Positions 51,131 through 62,239 of a stretch of DNA of 64,000 bases are shown here, in pieces; position 1 is the first letter of the stretch, and each line of letters opens with the position of its first letter. The stretch lies in the NCBI RefSeq assembly GCF_036588685.1, contig NC_086383.1:61703448-61767447 (forward strand), in the 5' to 3' direction. This DNA is from Mytilus trossulus. Taxonomy: Eukaryota; Mollusca; Bivalvia; Mytilida; Mytilidae. The notes under the pieces are model-generated. The model had not been told where the DNA came from. It ran no database searches and was given only the letters and a program-made list of their open reading frames with translations. The translations under genes were made by a program, and so were the position numbers.

Positions 51131-51639
51131 AATATAAATATCAAATTTTTCTGATTGATCTAATCCACAACTTCAGTTTTTCAACCTAGATTCTTTTAGA
51201 AAATTTAGGTTAAATTTGGTTTATTTTGCATATTTCATTTCACAGAAGCAGATTTTTCCGACGACGATACATTTACCATTTATTTATTTCACCATTCAAT
51301 ATATTTACGAATATTCACTTATGATTACTATAAGGATCCAAGTGGTGAGGTTCAATACCTGTTTTACAGATGCCAACGCAAATGTACCAATTCGCATAAC
51401 CACAAACTTTGGTGAAGGATTAATTACTATTCTGGAGTCCCTGAATTTTGAAGGGGTTCGGGTTGCTCAGTCTTTTATTTTGTCATGTTTCAAGCAAAAA
51501 TCAATTAATCAATATAACGACAACACTGTTATTTCGTAGTTCGTTGTTTTAAAACAATAAATTCATTTTTTTCCATCTAAAAACGATTTGTATAATGCGC
51601 TGAACTACTCATGGCTACCATCTACAAGGTCTAACTCAA

Positions 51640-51780
51640 AATGTGGACATTTATTTGTTAAGGGGGGTTTATAATTTGATTTGATAGCTTCAGATCTAGT
51701 CACTGATGAGTCTTATGTAGACGAAACATGCGTCTGGCCTACTAAATTATTATTCTGTTACCTTTGATAACTATTTACTA
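51640..51780 (+). mobile_element. Hammerhead retrozyme fragment
   Basis: Ribozyme 51695-51742 followed by ctaaattattattctgttac and ctttgataact as in the 56.7-kb copy. Confidence 0.65.
51695..51742 (+). ncRNA. Type I hammerhead ribozyme, intact core
   Basis: tagtca + CTGATGA + GTC ttatgta GAC + GAAAC + ATGC + GTC + tggcct. Core intact; the outer part of stem I is mispaired. Confidence 0.75.
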
Positions 51781-51835
51781 ACTAGACCAAATCACTACTT
51801 AACATTTCAATTCATCACTCATTTCTGTTCTAACA

Positions 51836-52015
51836 TTAAATTTTATTCCTAGAACGAATGTCGGTGTTGGTGTGTGTCATATTGATAACCTCAAATGATT
51901 GTGGTTGCTGGATTTCAAATTGGGAGATGATGTGTTTGTTGACAGTGTTTCTCATCTGATCATACTTTGGATTTAAGCTTATTGACAGCATGTTCAATTT
52001 TACCACATCAAATTT
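51836..52015 (-). pseudogene. Coding-like segment, unidentified
   Basis: Minus frame KFDVVKLNMLSISLNPKYDQ ... SQFEIQQPQSFEVIN ... TDIRSRNKI, then TAA. The composition looks coding and a possible acceptor (accag) precedes it. No family recognised; may be an exon or a transposon relic. Confidence 0.3.
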
Positions 52016-52149
52016 TCTGGTACATTATAATTCGCCGGCAGATGAATTTTGTACATGCTTTGTTTTGGCGTCACAAACGTTACCAGAATTACCAGAACCA
52101 CGACATAAGACAATACTTATTTCTGGATTTAATAGTCATTTCCTGTTCG

Positions 52150-53900
52150 TAAACTGATACAGTTTTGTCTTCATATGTAAACATATACAGGCGTTTTTTT
52201 GTTCACATACAAAAATCGCAAAATAATCGGAAACAGTAAAAAATCGTAGATACCTATAAACCATGTACATGTTGTACTGAACATTCTTTATAAAAATCGA
52301 TTTCACACGCGAATAAAAACTTAACAATGAAAACCATAAGCAGTGAAAATTGTACGAAAACACATCACTCGCGGATATTGCTTGATTTCTTTCTGATATG
52401 ATTTATACATAACGAGTTAAGCTTTCTTGCACACATGACTGTTTTCCGACAAGTGCTTTTTTTTCCTTATTTCAATCCCATGCGTATCTATGAAATAAAA
52501 CTGTGTAAAGAAACGTAACTCAATTATTAATTGTTGCTGCATTCAAACAAATGTGAAGAGTTTCATCAAAGAATAATTGATATTCAAATTTTATTGATAC
52601 ACTAGTTTCCTTTGGTCCCTTGTAAAATCAACAATGTCTCTACCTGAACGTTTGTGTCTATTAACAAAAGAAATAAAAATAAATCCAAGTGTTCGTGTTA
52701 AAACAACCATAACATTACAAGACATCAACATTTTATAGATTTTTCAAAAGTCGAAGACACGTGATAAGCTGTGTTAATGTGAATTACTTCCTTTTTCCAT
52801 CATTATAAAAAATGAGATGAAAAAATAAATTCAATTTGAAAAAAACATATCTTGAAAGAAGCATAAACGTCAAAATATTTCTTGTGTATATCAACTCGCG
52901 CTTTTTTATGCATTTATCTGTTTTAGAATTGAATCGTATCAAGTTATATTTCTTCCTACATGTATTTTAGATTTTGAATTTGAACCTTCTTGTATTCTTT
53001 GATAATAGTCAATGTATTCTTAAATCAAAAATCAAACCAAATCACAAATAAGAACATTGGCAAACAACTGTAACCTTAATCATGTTATGATTTATGATAA
53101 ATGATTTTGAAAAGAAATTTGTAAAAACCAAAGAGTTTAAACCTATCTGACAATTGATTTGATTACAGTGTTTTTACATTTCCGATTGCGAAGTTACCTT
53201 CCGGATGATATATGTATATGGGTATTATAATTTCTTCAATACATGTACAATACTTTATAATAAGTGCTCTTCATCATGTTCATCCACATATTCAAACTAC
53301 AATGCCGACGAAAACAAACTATCTCCGTTTTCAAATTAACATTGTTGTTAAGCAATTAGAGTGATACTTGAACTATGCAAATACATAAGTAACTAGCCGG
53401 GTATTTTGTGCTGTTAACGTTTATACTACGTCTCCAGGAAGACTGTCAGTCTCCAACGATATAGTTAGCCAAATAGTCAAAACATCGATACTAACATTTA
53501 AATTAAGATACTGCTTGACTCAAACTTGCTGTTGAAAATTGTAATTTAGATTTAGGAAAGTGTCTCCCTCAAGGTTTGATTTCAACTGTACAAATTTTTT
53601 TGCACTTTATGTCCATTTTAGTTTGATAAGCCCGATTTTCAAATATCAAGGACTTGAAGCATCTACTTCTACTATTGGTTCATACAATGTTTTTAAAATG
53701 ACACCGATACATGATATTTTCATGTAGGAAGTAATGCTTTCATAAATAACAATTAAACTAAAAGAAGTGTGTTTTTTTTATGTTGGTACCATGTCAATAT
53801 GAGTTTTCCTTTGATTTGTAATCACAATAACATAACCAATTAAAATTTTATCAAGAAGGGTGAAAATAGCGTAAGCATTTAGATGACAACGATCCGCATT
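52150..53900. other. Intergenic, nothing recognised
   Basis: No supported genes or repeats. Confidence 0.35.
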
Positions 53901-53924
53901 CAAAATTTAGCATTGTTGTTACGC

Positions 53925-54110
53925 TTTCATGAAGATTTTTTTCTCATTTGAATTGTTTTACATTGTCATTTCGGTGCCTTTTGTACATGATTATGCAGTA
54001 TGGGCATTACTCATTGTTGACAGCCGTACGGTGACCTATAGTTGTTTAGGTCTATGGCATTTTATCTCTTGTGGAGGATGGTCTCATTTGCAATCATATC
54101 ACATCTTCAA
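53925..54110 (+). repeat. Dispersed repeat family B
   Basis: agccgtacggtgacctatag and tgcaatcatatcacatctt. The 78-codon frame over it is a repeat shadow. Confidence 0.75.
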
Positions 54111-54309
54111 TTTTAAACTTAAGGTAAAGTGTGGTTTTATTCTTCATTTAATGCATCTTTTGTAATAACTGACCTTATTAAATGATATCAATGTAAACTT
54201 AAAACAAAAGTTGACATTGTTCATAGTTCAAGTCTTTATTTTAACTTTAATTTTGGCTGCATATTTGTTATACATCAAAGATAGGTATGTGCTTTTACCA
54301 TGTTCAATC

Positions 54310-54445
54310 CACCATTTTCTACATACTAAAATCCGTGTACAAAGTCATGAATCTGACAGTTGTTATTCGTTCGTTTGATGTGTTTGAGCTTAAGATTTTG
54401 CCATTAGATTTTGGATTTCCGTTTCGAATTTTGAAAATGTCACAT
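54310..54445 (-). repeat. Dispersed repeat family C, reversed
   Basis: tgacagttgttattcgttcg and ccgtttcgaattttg are the reverse complement of the family C start. Confidence 0.65.
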
Positions 54446-54923
54446 TGAGAGGTGTTCTAGCAGTTACCTGTTAGTTTGAAGTTTGAAAAGTGTGACCAGT
54501 TAGAATAGTTTTGTACCTCGGGTACCTAGTGCTGTATCACATTACAAATTTGTATTAGTATGTCCCTTTTATAGAAAGAATGTATATATGTCGTGTACAA
54601 GTTGTCATTTTGTACAGGTTATAACATGTACAAAAATATTGTACTTGTTATAAAAGTACCTCGTACATGTTTCAACATTACAAAATATTGCTAAAAAAAT
54701 GGTGTTAATCTGTACAAAAATTAAAAATAATAAAGCAGAATATACATTCAAAATTGTAATTTTTCAAATAATATAGAACAATAATAATATGCAAAAAAAG
54801 GTGTATGATTTACACTATGCATAAAATACCTCATTTTCATGCATTTTGGAAACAATTTGTTTGTAATTGAAATAGGAATGATAACGTTATGACCTTGGGA
54901 GATAACAGTTAATCTAGTTTTTT

Positions 54924-55091
54924 TTAGTTTTTTGTCAAGACCTCAGCTTGTACCTGCTGCCCAGAAAGGGCCCTCTTTCTTGCACGCTTAATGCCAACAT
55001 TTGAAATTTCAGACAAACCCTCACTGGTATTGACAGCAGTAATATCACATCCAGAAGGCGCTCTCTTTCGAGGATGTATACTAGTAGATAT
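54924..55091 (-). pseudogene. Coding relic, unidentified basic protein tail
   Basis: A 55-codon frame ISTSIHPRKRAPSGCDITAV ... GIKRARKRALSGQQVQAE ... LTKN ends in TAA. Upstream on the minus strand (55280-55190) a second piece reads TDKTISETDISTDTNTETDG then a stop. RKRAPSG and RKRALSG look like a repeated motif. Probably a decayed gene or element ORF. Confidence 0.35.
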
Positions 55092-56329
55092 CATGCTGAT
55101 GCTTCCTCATTAACCATGTTAGCATCATTTCATTTAATAACCATTGTTTCTATTTCTAACTCAGTTGTTGGTGCATTGTTGTCTGCTGAATAATGACCTT
55201 TCAGTTCAATTCACCATCAGTTTCAGTGTTTGTGTCAGTACTAATGTCCGTCTCTGATATTGTTTTGTCTGTTTCAATTTTAGTGTCGGTATTATGTTTG
55301 GTTCAACTAGCAATGAACATTCATCAAGAATTCCTAATTTAACTATTTAAAATTATCTAACGTTTAAAACAAATAAAGCATGTAAAAAATGACGAGGAAA
55401 ATAACTATTAACAAATAGTCAGGGGTGGCAATCCACAGTATGAGTTTCTATGATTAAAATTAATTAGAGGTCAGACTGCTATGGTTTCTAAAAATGCTCT
55501 TATAAAAAATGTAAATTCAGCAAATATACCTGTATAAACTAACTATAGTTAAGAGAGGTATTTTATAATTTGAAAAGGTCGCGAAGTACATTTAAAGTGA
55601 TCGATTTCCCGTTATCCAAATGATCAATAACAAAATGGCGGAGGGTATAATGACATTCACATTACTTAGAAACGGGTAAATTTTATGTTTTACTATTCCT
55701 TTTTATAACAAAACATGTCCAGTCTTACTTCATATTTTTATTAAGTGTTGGCTATTTATATGAACCATATTTAAGTCTACTATTCGTAACATTTCAAATG
55801 TCTGAATTCTTTCATAAATCGACTTTTACTTTAAGACCATATGAAACGTTCAATTAGTGAAACTATTTGATATAGTAAAAGTCTTTTCATAATGAAATGT
55901 TAAAAATGACAGAAAATGAAATACTTATTTTATCAATGTTTTAAATGGTAAGATTACAAAAAAAATATATATTGTTGGATTGACGTCACAGGAAGGTATC
56001 CATTTAACTTCATGTGCCGGCTTGTCAAGACTGAAATGTACTTTCACTTTCATATTCAATTTATAAAACTTCCTTTGCACATTTGGGAATTTGGCATCAT
56101 AATAATACAATGATTGATAAGAATAAGAGGAGGTTTTTTTATAGATTCGATGGGTACTTTGATGCTGCACTCAATATAATAGATATGAGATGAAAATGTC
56201 TTCAAATGTTTAAATGAATACTATATTCTAATAATTTCGTGGGTCTTAGCGCTTCTTGAAAAAAAAACCTCACAAGCCAAAACATTACAATAACAAGTGA
56301 AATAGCAAAACGCATTTTGGTTGTATGAT

Positions 56330-56760
56330 TTGTATTTGAAAAATACTTTATTTGACTTTTAACTCTCAAATTCGAGCGTCTCGTTTGAGTCTTTTGAAAA
56401 CAAAATAAAACACGAATCTATCTAAAAGTTTGGTTTATTTGATTGTTCTTTATATACAACACTTCGGTGTTGACATGAATATCAATAATGTGGTCATATT
56501 TATAAATTTCCTGTTTATAAAACTTTGAATTTTTCGAAAAACTAAGAATTTTTTTCTTATCCCAGGCATAGATTACCTTAGACTTATTTGGCACAACTTT
56601 TTGGAATTTAAGATTTTAAATACTCCTCAACTTTGTTCTTGTTTGGCTTTATAAATATTTCGATATGAGCGTCACCGATGAGTCAAATGTAGACGAAACG
56701 CGCGTCTGGCGTACTAAATTATAATCCTGGTACCTTTGATAACTATATACATCTGTAAAT
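56330..56760 (+). mobile_element. Hammerhead retrozyme with a degenerate upstream ribozyme
   Basis: A decayed ribozyme at about 56372-56420 (cgagcgtctcgtttgagtc) and a better one at 56667-56714 bracket a body (cttcggtgttgacatgaat, aggcatagattacctta, ttgtttggctttataaat). Likely an old dimer with a shortened unit of about 300 bp. Confidence 0.65.
56667..56714 (+). ncRNA. Type I hammerhead ribozyme, core-mutated
   Basis: CCGATGA instead of CTGATGA (U4 to C). Other parts (GTC/GAC, GAAAC, GCGC, GTC, tggcgta) are intact. Expected inactive. Confidence 0.75.
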
Positions 56761-56819
56761 TTTTTAATACTTTACTATTTAGGTCACAATAAAAAGTCCG
56801 TATTAACATCTCAAAAAAC

Positions 56820-57118
56820 AATTCCGCTAACATGTTTAACCCCGCCATATTATGTATGTATAAGCTTGTACCAAGTCAAGATCCTGTTATTCAATGGTTG
56901 TCGTTTGTTTATGTGTTACATATTTGTTTTTCGTTCGTTTTTTGTACATAAATAAGGCCGTTAGTTTTCTCATTTGAATTGATTTACATCGTCATTTAGA
57001 AGCCTTTTAAAGCTGACTATGCGGTATTGGCTTTGAACATTATTGATACCCAAACGATCACCTATAGTTGTTAATTTTGGTGTCATTTTGGTTTTTTGTT
57101 TCATATCACGTCTTCATT
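56820..57118 (+). repeat. Dispersed repeat family B, long copy
   Basis: catgtttaaccccgccatat at the start, ggccgttagttttctcatt in the middle. Confidence 0.7.
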
Positions 57119-57120
57119 TT

Positions 57121-58125
57121 AAGCTCACCTAGCCCAAAGGGCCAAGTAAGCTTTTCCCATCACTTTGCGTCCGTCGTCCGTCGTCTGTTAACTTTTAGAA
57201 AAATCTTCTCCTCTGAAACTACTGAACCAAATTAAACCAAACTTGGCTTCATTCATCATTGGGGTATCTAGTTTGAAAAATCTGTCCGGTGACCCGGTCG
57301 ACTAACCAAGATGACTGCCATGGCTAAAAATAGAACATAGGGGTAAAATGCAGTTTTTGGCTTATATCTCAAAAACAAAAGCATTTAGAACAAATCTGAC
57401 AGGAATAAAGTTGTTTATTAGGTCAAGATCTATCTGCCCTGAAATTTTCAGATGAATTATACAACCCTTTGTTAGGTTGCCGCCCCTGCATTGGTAATTT
57501 TAAGGAAATTTTACCGTTTTTTGATAATATCTTGAATATTATTATAGATCAAGATAAACTGTAAACAGCAATAATGTTCAGCAAAGTAAGATTTACAAAT
57601 AAGTCAAATGACCAAAATGGTCAGTTGATCCCTTAAGGAGTTATTGCCCTTTATAGTTAATTTTTAACCTTTTTTCGTAAATCTTTACAAAAATCTTCTC
57701 CTCTGAAACTACTTGGCCAAATTAAACCAAACTTGGCTTCAATCATCATTGGGATATCTAGTTTAAAAAATGTTAACAGTGACTCGGCCAACTAACCAAG
57801 ATGGCCTATATGGCTAAAAATAGAACATAGGGGTAAAATGCAGTTTTTGGCTTATATCTCAAAAACCAAAGCATTTAGAACAAATCTGACAGTGATAAAA
57901 TTGTTCATCAGGTCAAGATCTATCTGCCCTGAAATTTTCAGATGAATCGGACAACCCATTGTTAGGTTGCCGCCCCTGAATTGGTAATTTTAAAGAATTT
58001 TTGCCGTTTTTATTAATATCTTAAAACAACTTTATCCCTGTCAGATTTGTTCTAAATGCTTTGGTTTTTGAGATATAAGCCATGGCGGTCATCTTGGTTA
58101 GTTCTTTAGAGCCTCTAGTTTAGAA
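57121..58125 (-). repeat. Dispersed repeat family A, reversed, duplicated module
   Basis: Begins agctcacctagcccaaaggg and has two copies (57200-57680, 57690-58020) of the module with aaaccaaacttggcttcaatc and gttaggttgccgcccctg; ends ttagagcctctag. Confidence 0.8.
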
Positions 58126-58264
58126 GTTCATTAAGTTGTTTTGTTTTTCCCTTTTCTAAATAGTAACCATTTTCTGTTGATGGATTAGAATTTTAGTAGA
58201 TTGGCAGGTGTACTTATTTTCAGTGATCTCTCATTGGGGTATCCATTTTGTGTAAACGAAAACT

Positions 58265-58540
58265 CTCATTCGTTCGAAATAAAGGCAACAGTAGTTTACC
58301 GCTGTTCAAAAGTCATAAATCGCTGAGAGAAAAGATATCCGGGTTACAAACTAAAACACATCAATTTTTGGAGGACACAAATGGAAGATCAGAAACACTG
58401 AAGTGCACCATAAACAAACGTCAATGCAACATACATGTACATGAAAACGAACTATTTGATAACAACTACCATATTCCTGACTTGGTACAGGCCATTTCAT
58501 AAAGAAATAGAGGTTTAACATGATTTTATGGTCAAATATC
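58265..58540 (-). repeat. Dispersed repeat family E, reversed
   Basis: cgctgttcaaaagtcataaat, atccgggttacaaactaaa and cctgacttggtacaggcc are reversed family E. The 84-codon frame at 58248-58502 is within it and is not considered a gene. Confidence 0.65.
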
Positions 58541-58679
58541 GAAGGCTTATAGTAATATGGATATTCCTTCATCAATATCACTGAAAAGCAAAGTTTTATA
58601 AGAATCGTGACAGTTATAGAGCTATATGATCAAAACGGACCTAGAAATAATAGTCGAAAGTAAGATTACGAAAATAACT

Positions 58680-58763
58680 GAAATCTGAGAAATTCAAAAC
58701 GGAAAGTCCCTAATTAAATGGCAAAATCAAATTATAAAACATATCAAACGAATGGACAACAAT
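58680..58763 (+). repeat. Dispersed repeat family C, 5' part (interrupted)
   Basis: cgaaacg-like aattcaaaacggaaagtccc and acatatcaaacgaatggac, broken by the retrozyme dimer; resumes at 59513 with caattgtcatattcctgc. Confidence 0.8.
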
Positions 58764-58787
58764 AAGATTAACGGTACCAATTTTCTT

Positions 58788-58833
58788 GCACCAGATGCGC
58801 ATTTCGACAACACATGTCTCTTCAGTGATGCTC
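58788..58833 (-). ncRNA. Type I hammerhead ribozyme, dimer unit 1
   Basis: gagcatca + CTGAAGA + GACA tgtgt TGTC + GAAAT + GCGC + ATC + tggtgc; all core positions conserved. Confidence 0.85.
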
Positions 58834-59137
58834 GTTGCCAAAATATTTGAAATCCAAAGCTTATATAAAAGATGAAGAGCTATAATCCAAAAGGTCCAAA
58901 AAGTATAGCCAAATCCGTGAAAGGAATCAGAGCTTTGCACGAGGGAGATACATTCCTTAATTTATAATAATTTCTATCATTTTGTAACAGCAAATTTTTA
59001 AAACACAAAAAATCCGTATTTTCATGCCAGTACCGAAGTACTGGCTACTGGGCTGGTGATACCCTCGGGGACTAATAGTCCACCAGCAGAGGCATCGACC
59101 CAGTGGTAGTAATAAGATTAACGGTACCAATTTTCTT

Positions 59138-59183
59138 GCACCAGATGCGCATTTCGACAATACATGTCTCTTCAGTGATGCTC
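59138..59183 (-). ncRNA. Type I hammerhead ribozyme, dimer unit 2
   Basis: As unit 1 with loop tgtat. Cut sites in the two units would be 350 nt apart. Confidence 0.85.
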
Positions 59184-59599
59184 GTTGCCAAAATATTTGA
59201 AATCCAAAGCTTATATAAAAGATGAAGAGCTATAATCCAAAAGGTCCAAAAAGTATAGCCAAATCCGTGAAAGGAATCAGAGCTTTGCACGAGGGAGATA
59301 CATTCCTTAATTTATAATAATTTCTATCATTTTGTAACAGCAAATTTTAAAAACACAAAAAATCCGTATTTTCATGCCAGTCCCGAAGTACTGGCTACTG
59401 GGCTGGTGATACCCTCGGGGACTAATAGTCCACCAGCAGAGGCATCGACCCAGTGGTAGTAATAAGATTAACGGTACCAATTTTCTTGCACCAGATGCGC
59501 ATTTGACCAGATGACAACAATTGTCATATTCCTGCTTTGGGACAGATATTTTATCTAGGGTCAACTCTGTCTCAGAGAGTAAAAATTTTAATTTCTTAA

Positions 59600-59951
59600 T
59601 AATTTCTAACTGTATTATAAGCTTCGGCTACTATCTGCAAATGTGTACCTTTACGCATGTATTTTTATTGAATATGTCAGGACATTTTTACATTGGATGT
59701 TCGTAGACGCTTGTTTACCTTCGGAAATTTTACTTTACCTGAGGTAATTTTAAACAAATTGACTTCTTCTATACACACTCAACTACTTTTAGAAAATCAA
59801 TGATGCAATTTAATGCTTTTATTATATTATTTAAATGACTTTACAAATTAAAAAACCTGAGGTATTATCACGCGGTCAATAATGTTTTGTCCAATGTCTA
59901 CATGAAAATAAAATTGTATGCTTGCAATTAATATTCAATTTTGTCTTTCAG
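59600..59951. other. Upstream of unidentified gene, intronic or intergenic
   Basis: No coding sequence. Ends with a good acceptor, attttgtctttcag (AG at 59950-59951), implying an upstream non-coding exon outside recognition. Confidence 0.5.
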
Positions 59952-59965
59952 ATATTCGTTATAAT

Positions 59966-59977
59966 ATGAAATTATGA
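59966..59977 (+). promoter_or_regulatory. Minimal upstream ORF overlapping the start codon
   Basis: ATG AAA TTA TGA reads in another frame and its TGA overlaps the main ATG (ATGA). This geometry could permit termination-reinitiation or reduce translation. Confidence 0.45.
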
Positions 59978-60594
59978 AGGATAAAAAAGTTAAACGACTG
60001 ATTAAATCAGCAGTCGACACATCAACGAATGTTCTTCGTGCATTGTGTCAGAAAAAACTATTGTCTGATTCTGGAGAAGATTTTCAAAGTTTTCTCACTA
60101 AGAACCTTCATTATTTTTTTCACCAATATGAAGGAGAAAACATACGATGCTGTGAATGTACGTTATCAAATTGTGAAAATACCAAGACTACGGATTTTAC
60201 AAAGTCTGTTCTCTTGCAAGCATACGTATATAAAGGCGATCCAGCTGATGGGCATGTAGTTACAGAAGAGGAAAACATTGTTCAGAAGTGTATGCATACG
60301 TATGAGACACGTAAAATTTCGTTAGATGAGCTTGACACTGAAGCTTTATCGGTTTTCCTATTACATAAAGGACATTTGTCTCCAGAGGAAAATGAAGCTA
60401 TAAAAGTTATACGATCAACTGTACAAAGACTAGATGACACGAAGCAAGAGCAACCGCATAACATGGAGGTCAAATGGGCTGATTTAGAAAAAGCTGTTAT
60501 TTTACTGACACATCCACATTATTACCGTCAACTGGTTAAAGAAGTGTTTGATGAAATTTGTAAACTTGATCAATCAAAACCTGAGGCAACTGGC
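59974..60594 (+). CDS. Unidentified gene, first coding exon
   Basis: ATG at 59974 follows an acceptor at 59951 and an in-frame TAA at 59962-59964, so it is the start unless another splice form exists. 207 codons run to the donor gtaagc (60595), which overlaps the nominal stop at 60601. The product is charged and mostly helical, with IRCCECTLSNC (a cysteine cluster near residues 57-67) and WADLEKAVILLTHPHYYRQL near the end. No catalytic motif and no family recognised. Joins exon 2 in phase 0. Confidence 0.75.
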
Positions 60595-61065
60595 GTAAGC
60601 TAAAAATAGTTTCCTCTATGAGAATATTATTGCAATTCAGCATTTTTTTATTAAATCACCCTTAAAATAAAAACACCAAATTTTGATTGGTTAGTAGCTT
60701 GTGTAATTCGACTTTTATAATCTTTTCTCTCATTCAAACGAACATGCATGTTTTTCACCACTGCCGGTTAATATATAATAGACTCTTCTTGTCCTCAACA
60801 TAATACATAAAAATGTTTATGTATTACAGCTTTAAACTGTTGTTATATTAAAATATAAATTTTTAAATAAAAGTGAATTATTTACCTCTTCATAGTCAAC
60901 ACTTTTTAAAATTTATTATTGACAGGTCTATTAAATTTTGACAAAACATACTTGATTTTACACTGATTTTAAATCCTCAAATTCTAAGTTAAGCTTAACA
61001 ATTGTGTAATTTAAACTTAATATCTGTATCGATAAAACATTTATTTATTCATTTTTTTTTTGTAG
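60595..61065. other. Intron 1 of the unidentified gene
   Basis: GT...AG borders (gtaagc; T-rich tract then tgtag). No features inside. Confidence 0.7.
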
Positions 61066-61282
61066 ATCAAAAAAGAGAAACCGTTGAATCCAAAAAAGGA
61101 ATGTTCGATAAGCGAGGAGGAATGGATAAGTGATAACGAAGGTCCTTCCATGAAAAACAAGTCTGATGAACAAAACATGCAGATGTTAACCAAACTATTT
61201 AAGTCTGTAGTACCAACTGAGAGAAACAACAAGTCTTCATCGGAAAACGTTGCTGACGTGGACAAGATACTCATTCAGCCAT
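61066..61282 (+). CDS. Unidentified gene, exon 2
   Basis: Acceptor ttttttttgtag, donor gtaaga. Encodes IKKEKPLNPKKECSISEEEW, then a low-complexity acidic/Ser/Asn stretch, ending DVDKILIQP. Looks like a disordered linker. Phase 0 in, phase 1 out. Confidence 0.75.
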
Positions 61283-61969
61283 GTAAGAATTATCATAACC
61301 TTCACTTACAAAAAGATAGAAATGCGGAAGCTTTTTTTCGAATTTGGTACCTCTAAAAGGGATTTTATATTCGTTTCTTGTGAAATTGTGAAAAAGAAAA
61401 TATTAATATTTTGTTTTCTAAAATCCACAGACTTTGTACAGAATAAATTAATGAAAGAATTGCAATAATAAATCATTTGAAGGTTATGATACGCTATTTT
61501 TTATTAGTTCGTAATACAAAATCTTTCGATTTGCTAATTGGACATCAAATTATACTTTTGTCATTAAAATTTTTGAATTTTTATAAATATCTAGCTAGGA
61601 TATAATTCAAATCAAATGTGTTTGTAAATAATTGTAGTGCTGTTTCACGTGTTAGTTTTCTTATGATAACGTTTGCAAGATCTTCCTAAAAATCAGTAAA
61701 AAAATACTCATTTGTAGTGACATTCAATTTAATAATGGTTTTAGAAGGTACAATACGACATTTTATCTCATTTGTTGTAAACTGTTCAAAACATTGGTAT
61801 TCAAAAGACAAAATAAAAAAAATCTGAATGTGGTCATTCAGAAATATTGGCCGATTCTAACACCAATGAATAAATATTTGGGAATGAGAGCATTTTTTTT
61901 TTTTTAAATTCGTTTGATTTCTATGATTCATCTATCGTTTGTATATTAATTTGACTAATATTTTTCAAG

Positions 61970-62056
61970 GTGCGATAGAAAAAAAGATAGGAAAGTTGAC
62001 TCTAAATGTGCAGTATCAGAGGATTATCAAAACTGACAAAGTTGATCCTACTTTTG
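61970..62056 (+). CDS. Unidentified gene, exon 3
   Basis: Acceptor atttttcaag, donor gtgagc. With the base from exon 2 it reads CAIEKKIGKLTLNVQYQ and RIIKTDKVDPTF. Phase 1 in and out. The next exon was not found, so the gene continues to the right or beyond the window. Confidence 0.7.
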
Positions 62057-62239
62057 GTGAGCTATCATAACAACTTAAAAATTGTATTAGTCATTGTAGA
62101 AAAAAAACACTTTCATAACTTTATATTTAGTAAAAATGCACAAAAATCACTTAAAGTCCAATTTATAAAGTATTAGATATATCATGGTTGTTGTTAAATT
62201 GATAATGTATGTCATATTTAGTGAAGGGGAGCCTAAAGG

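Larger units (their letters stand above)
58755..59521 (-). mobile_element. Hammerhead retrozyme dimer with target-site duplication
   Basis: The marker aataagattaacggtacc recurs at 58761, 59111 and 59461: an exact 350-bp period, two full units and about 45 bp of a third. Units differ at a handful of bases. Each full unit has a core-intact ribozyme. The 9-bp sequence gacaacaat stands at 58755-58763 and 59513-59521, bounding the insert within a family C repeat, so this is a resolved retrotransposition event. No coding capacity; mobilisation would need enzymes in trans. Confidence 0.85.

Noticed and set aside
51216-51539. 107-codon plus-strand frame
   Set aside because: No splice sites or motif; its end overlaps a family D fragment; probably chance in AT-rich DNA.
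58248-58502. 84-codon plus-strand frame
   Set aside because: Lies inside a reversed copy of dispersed repeat family E.
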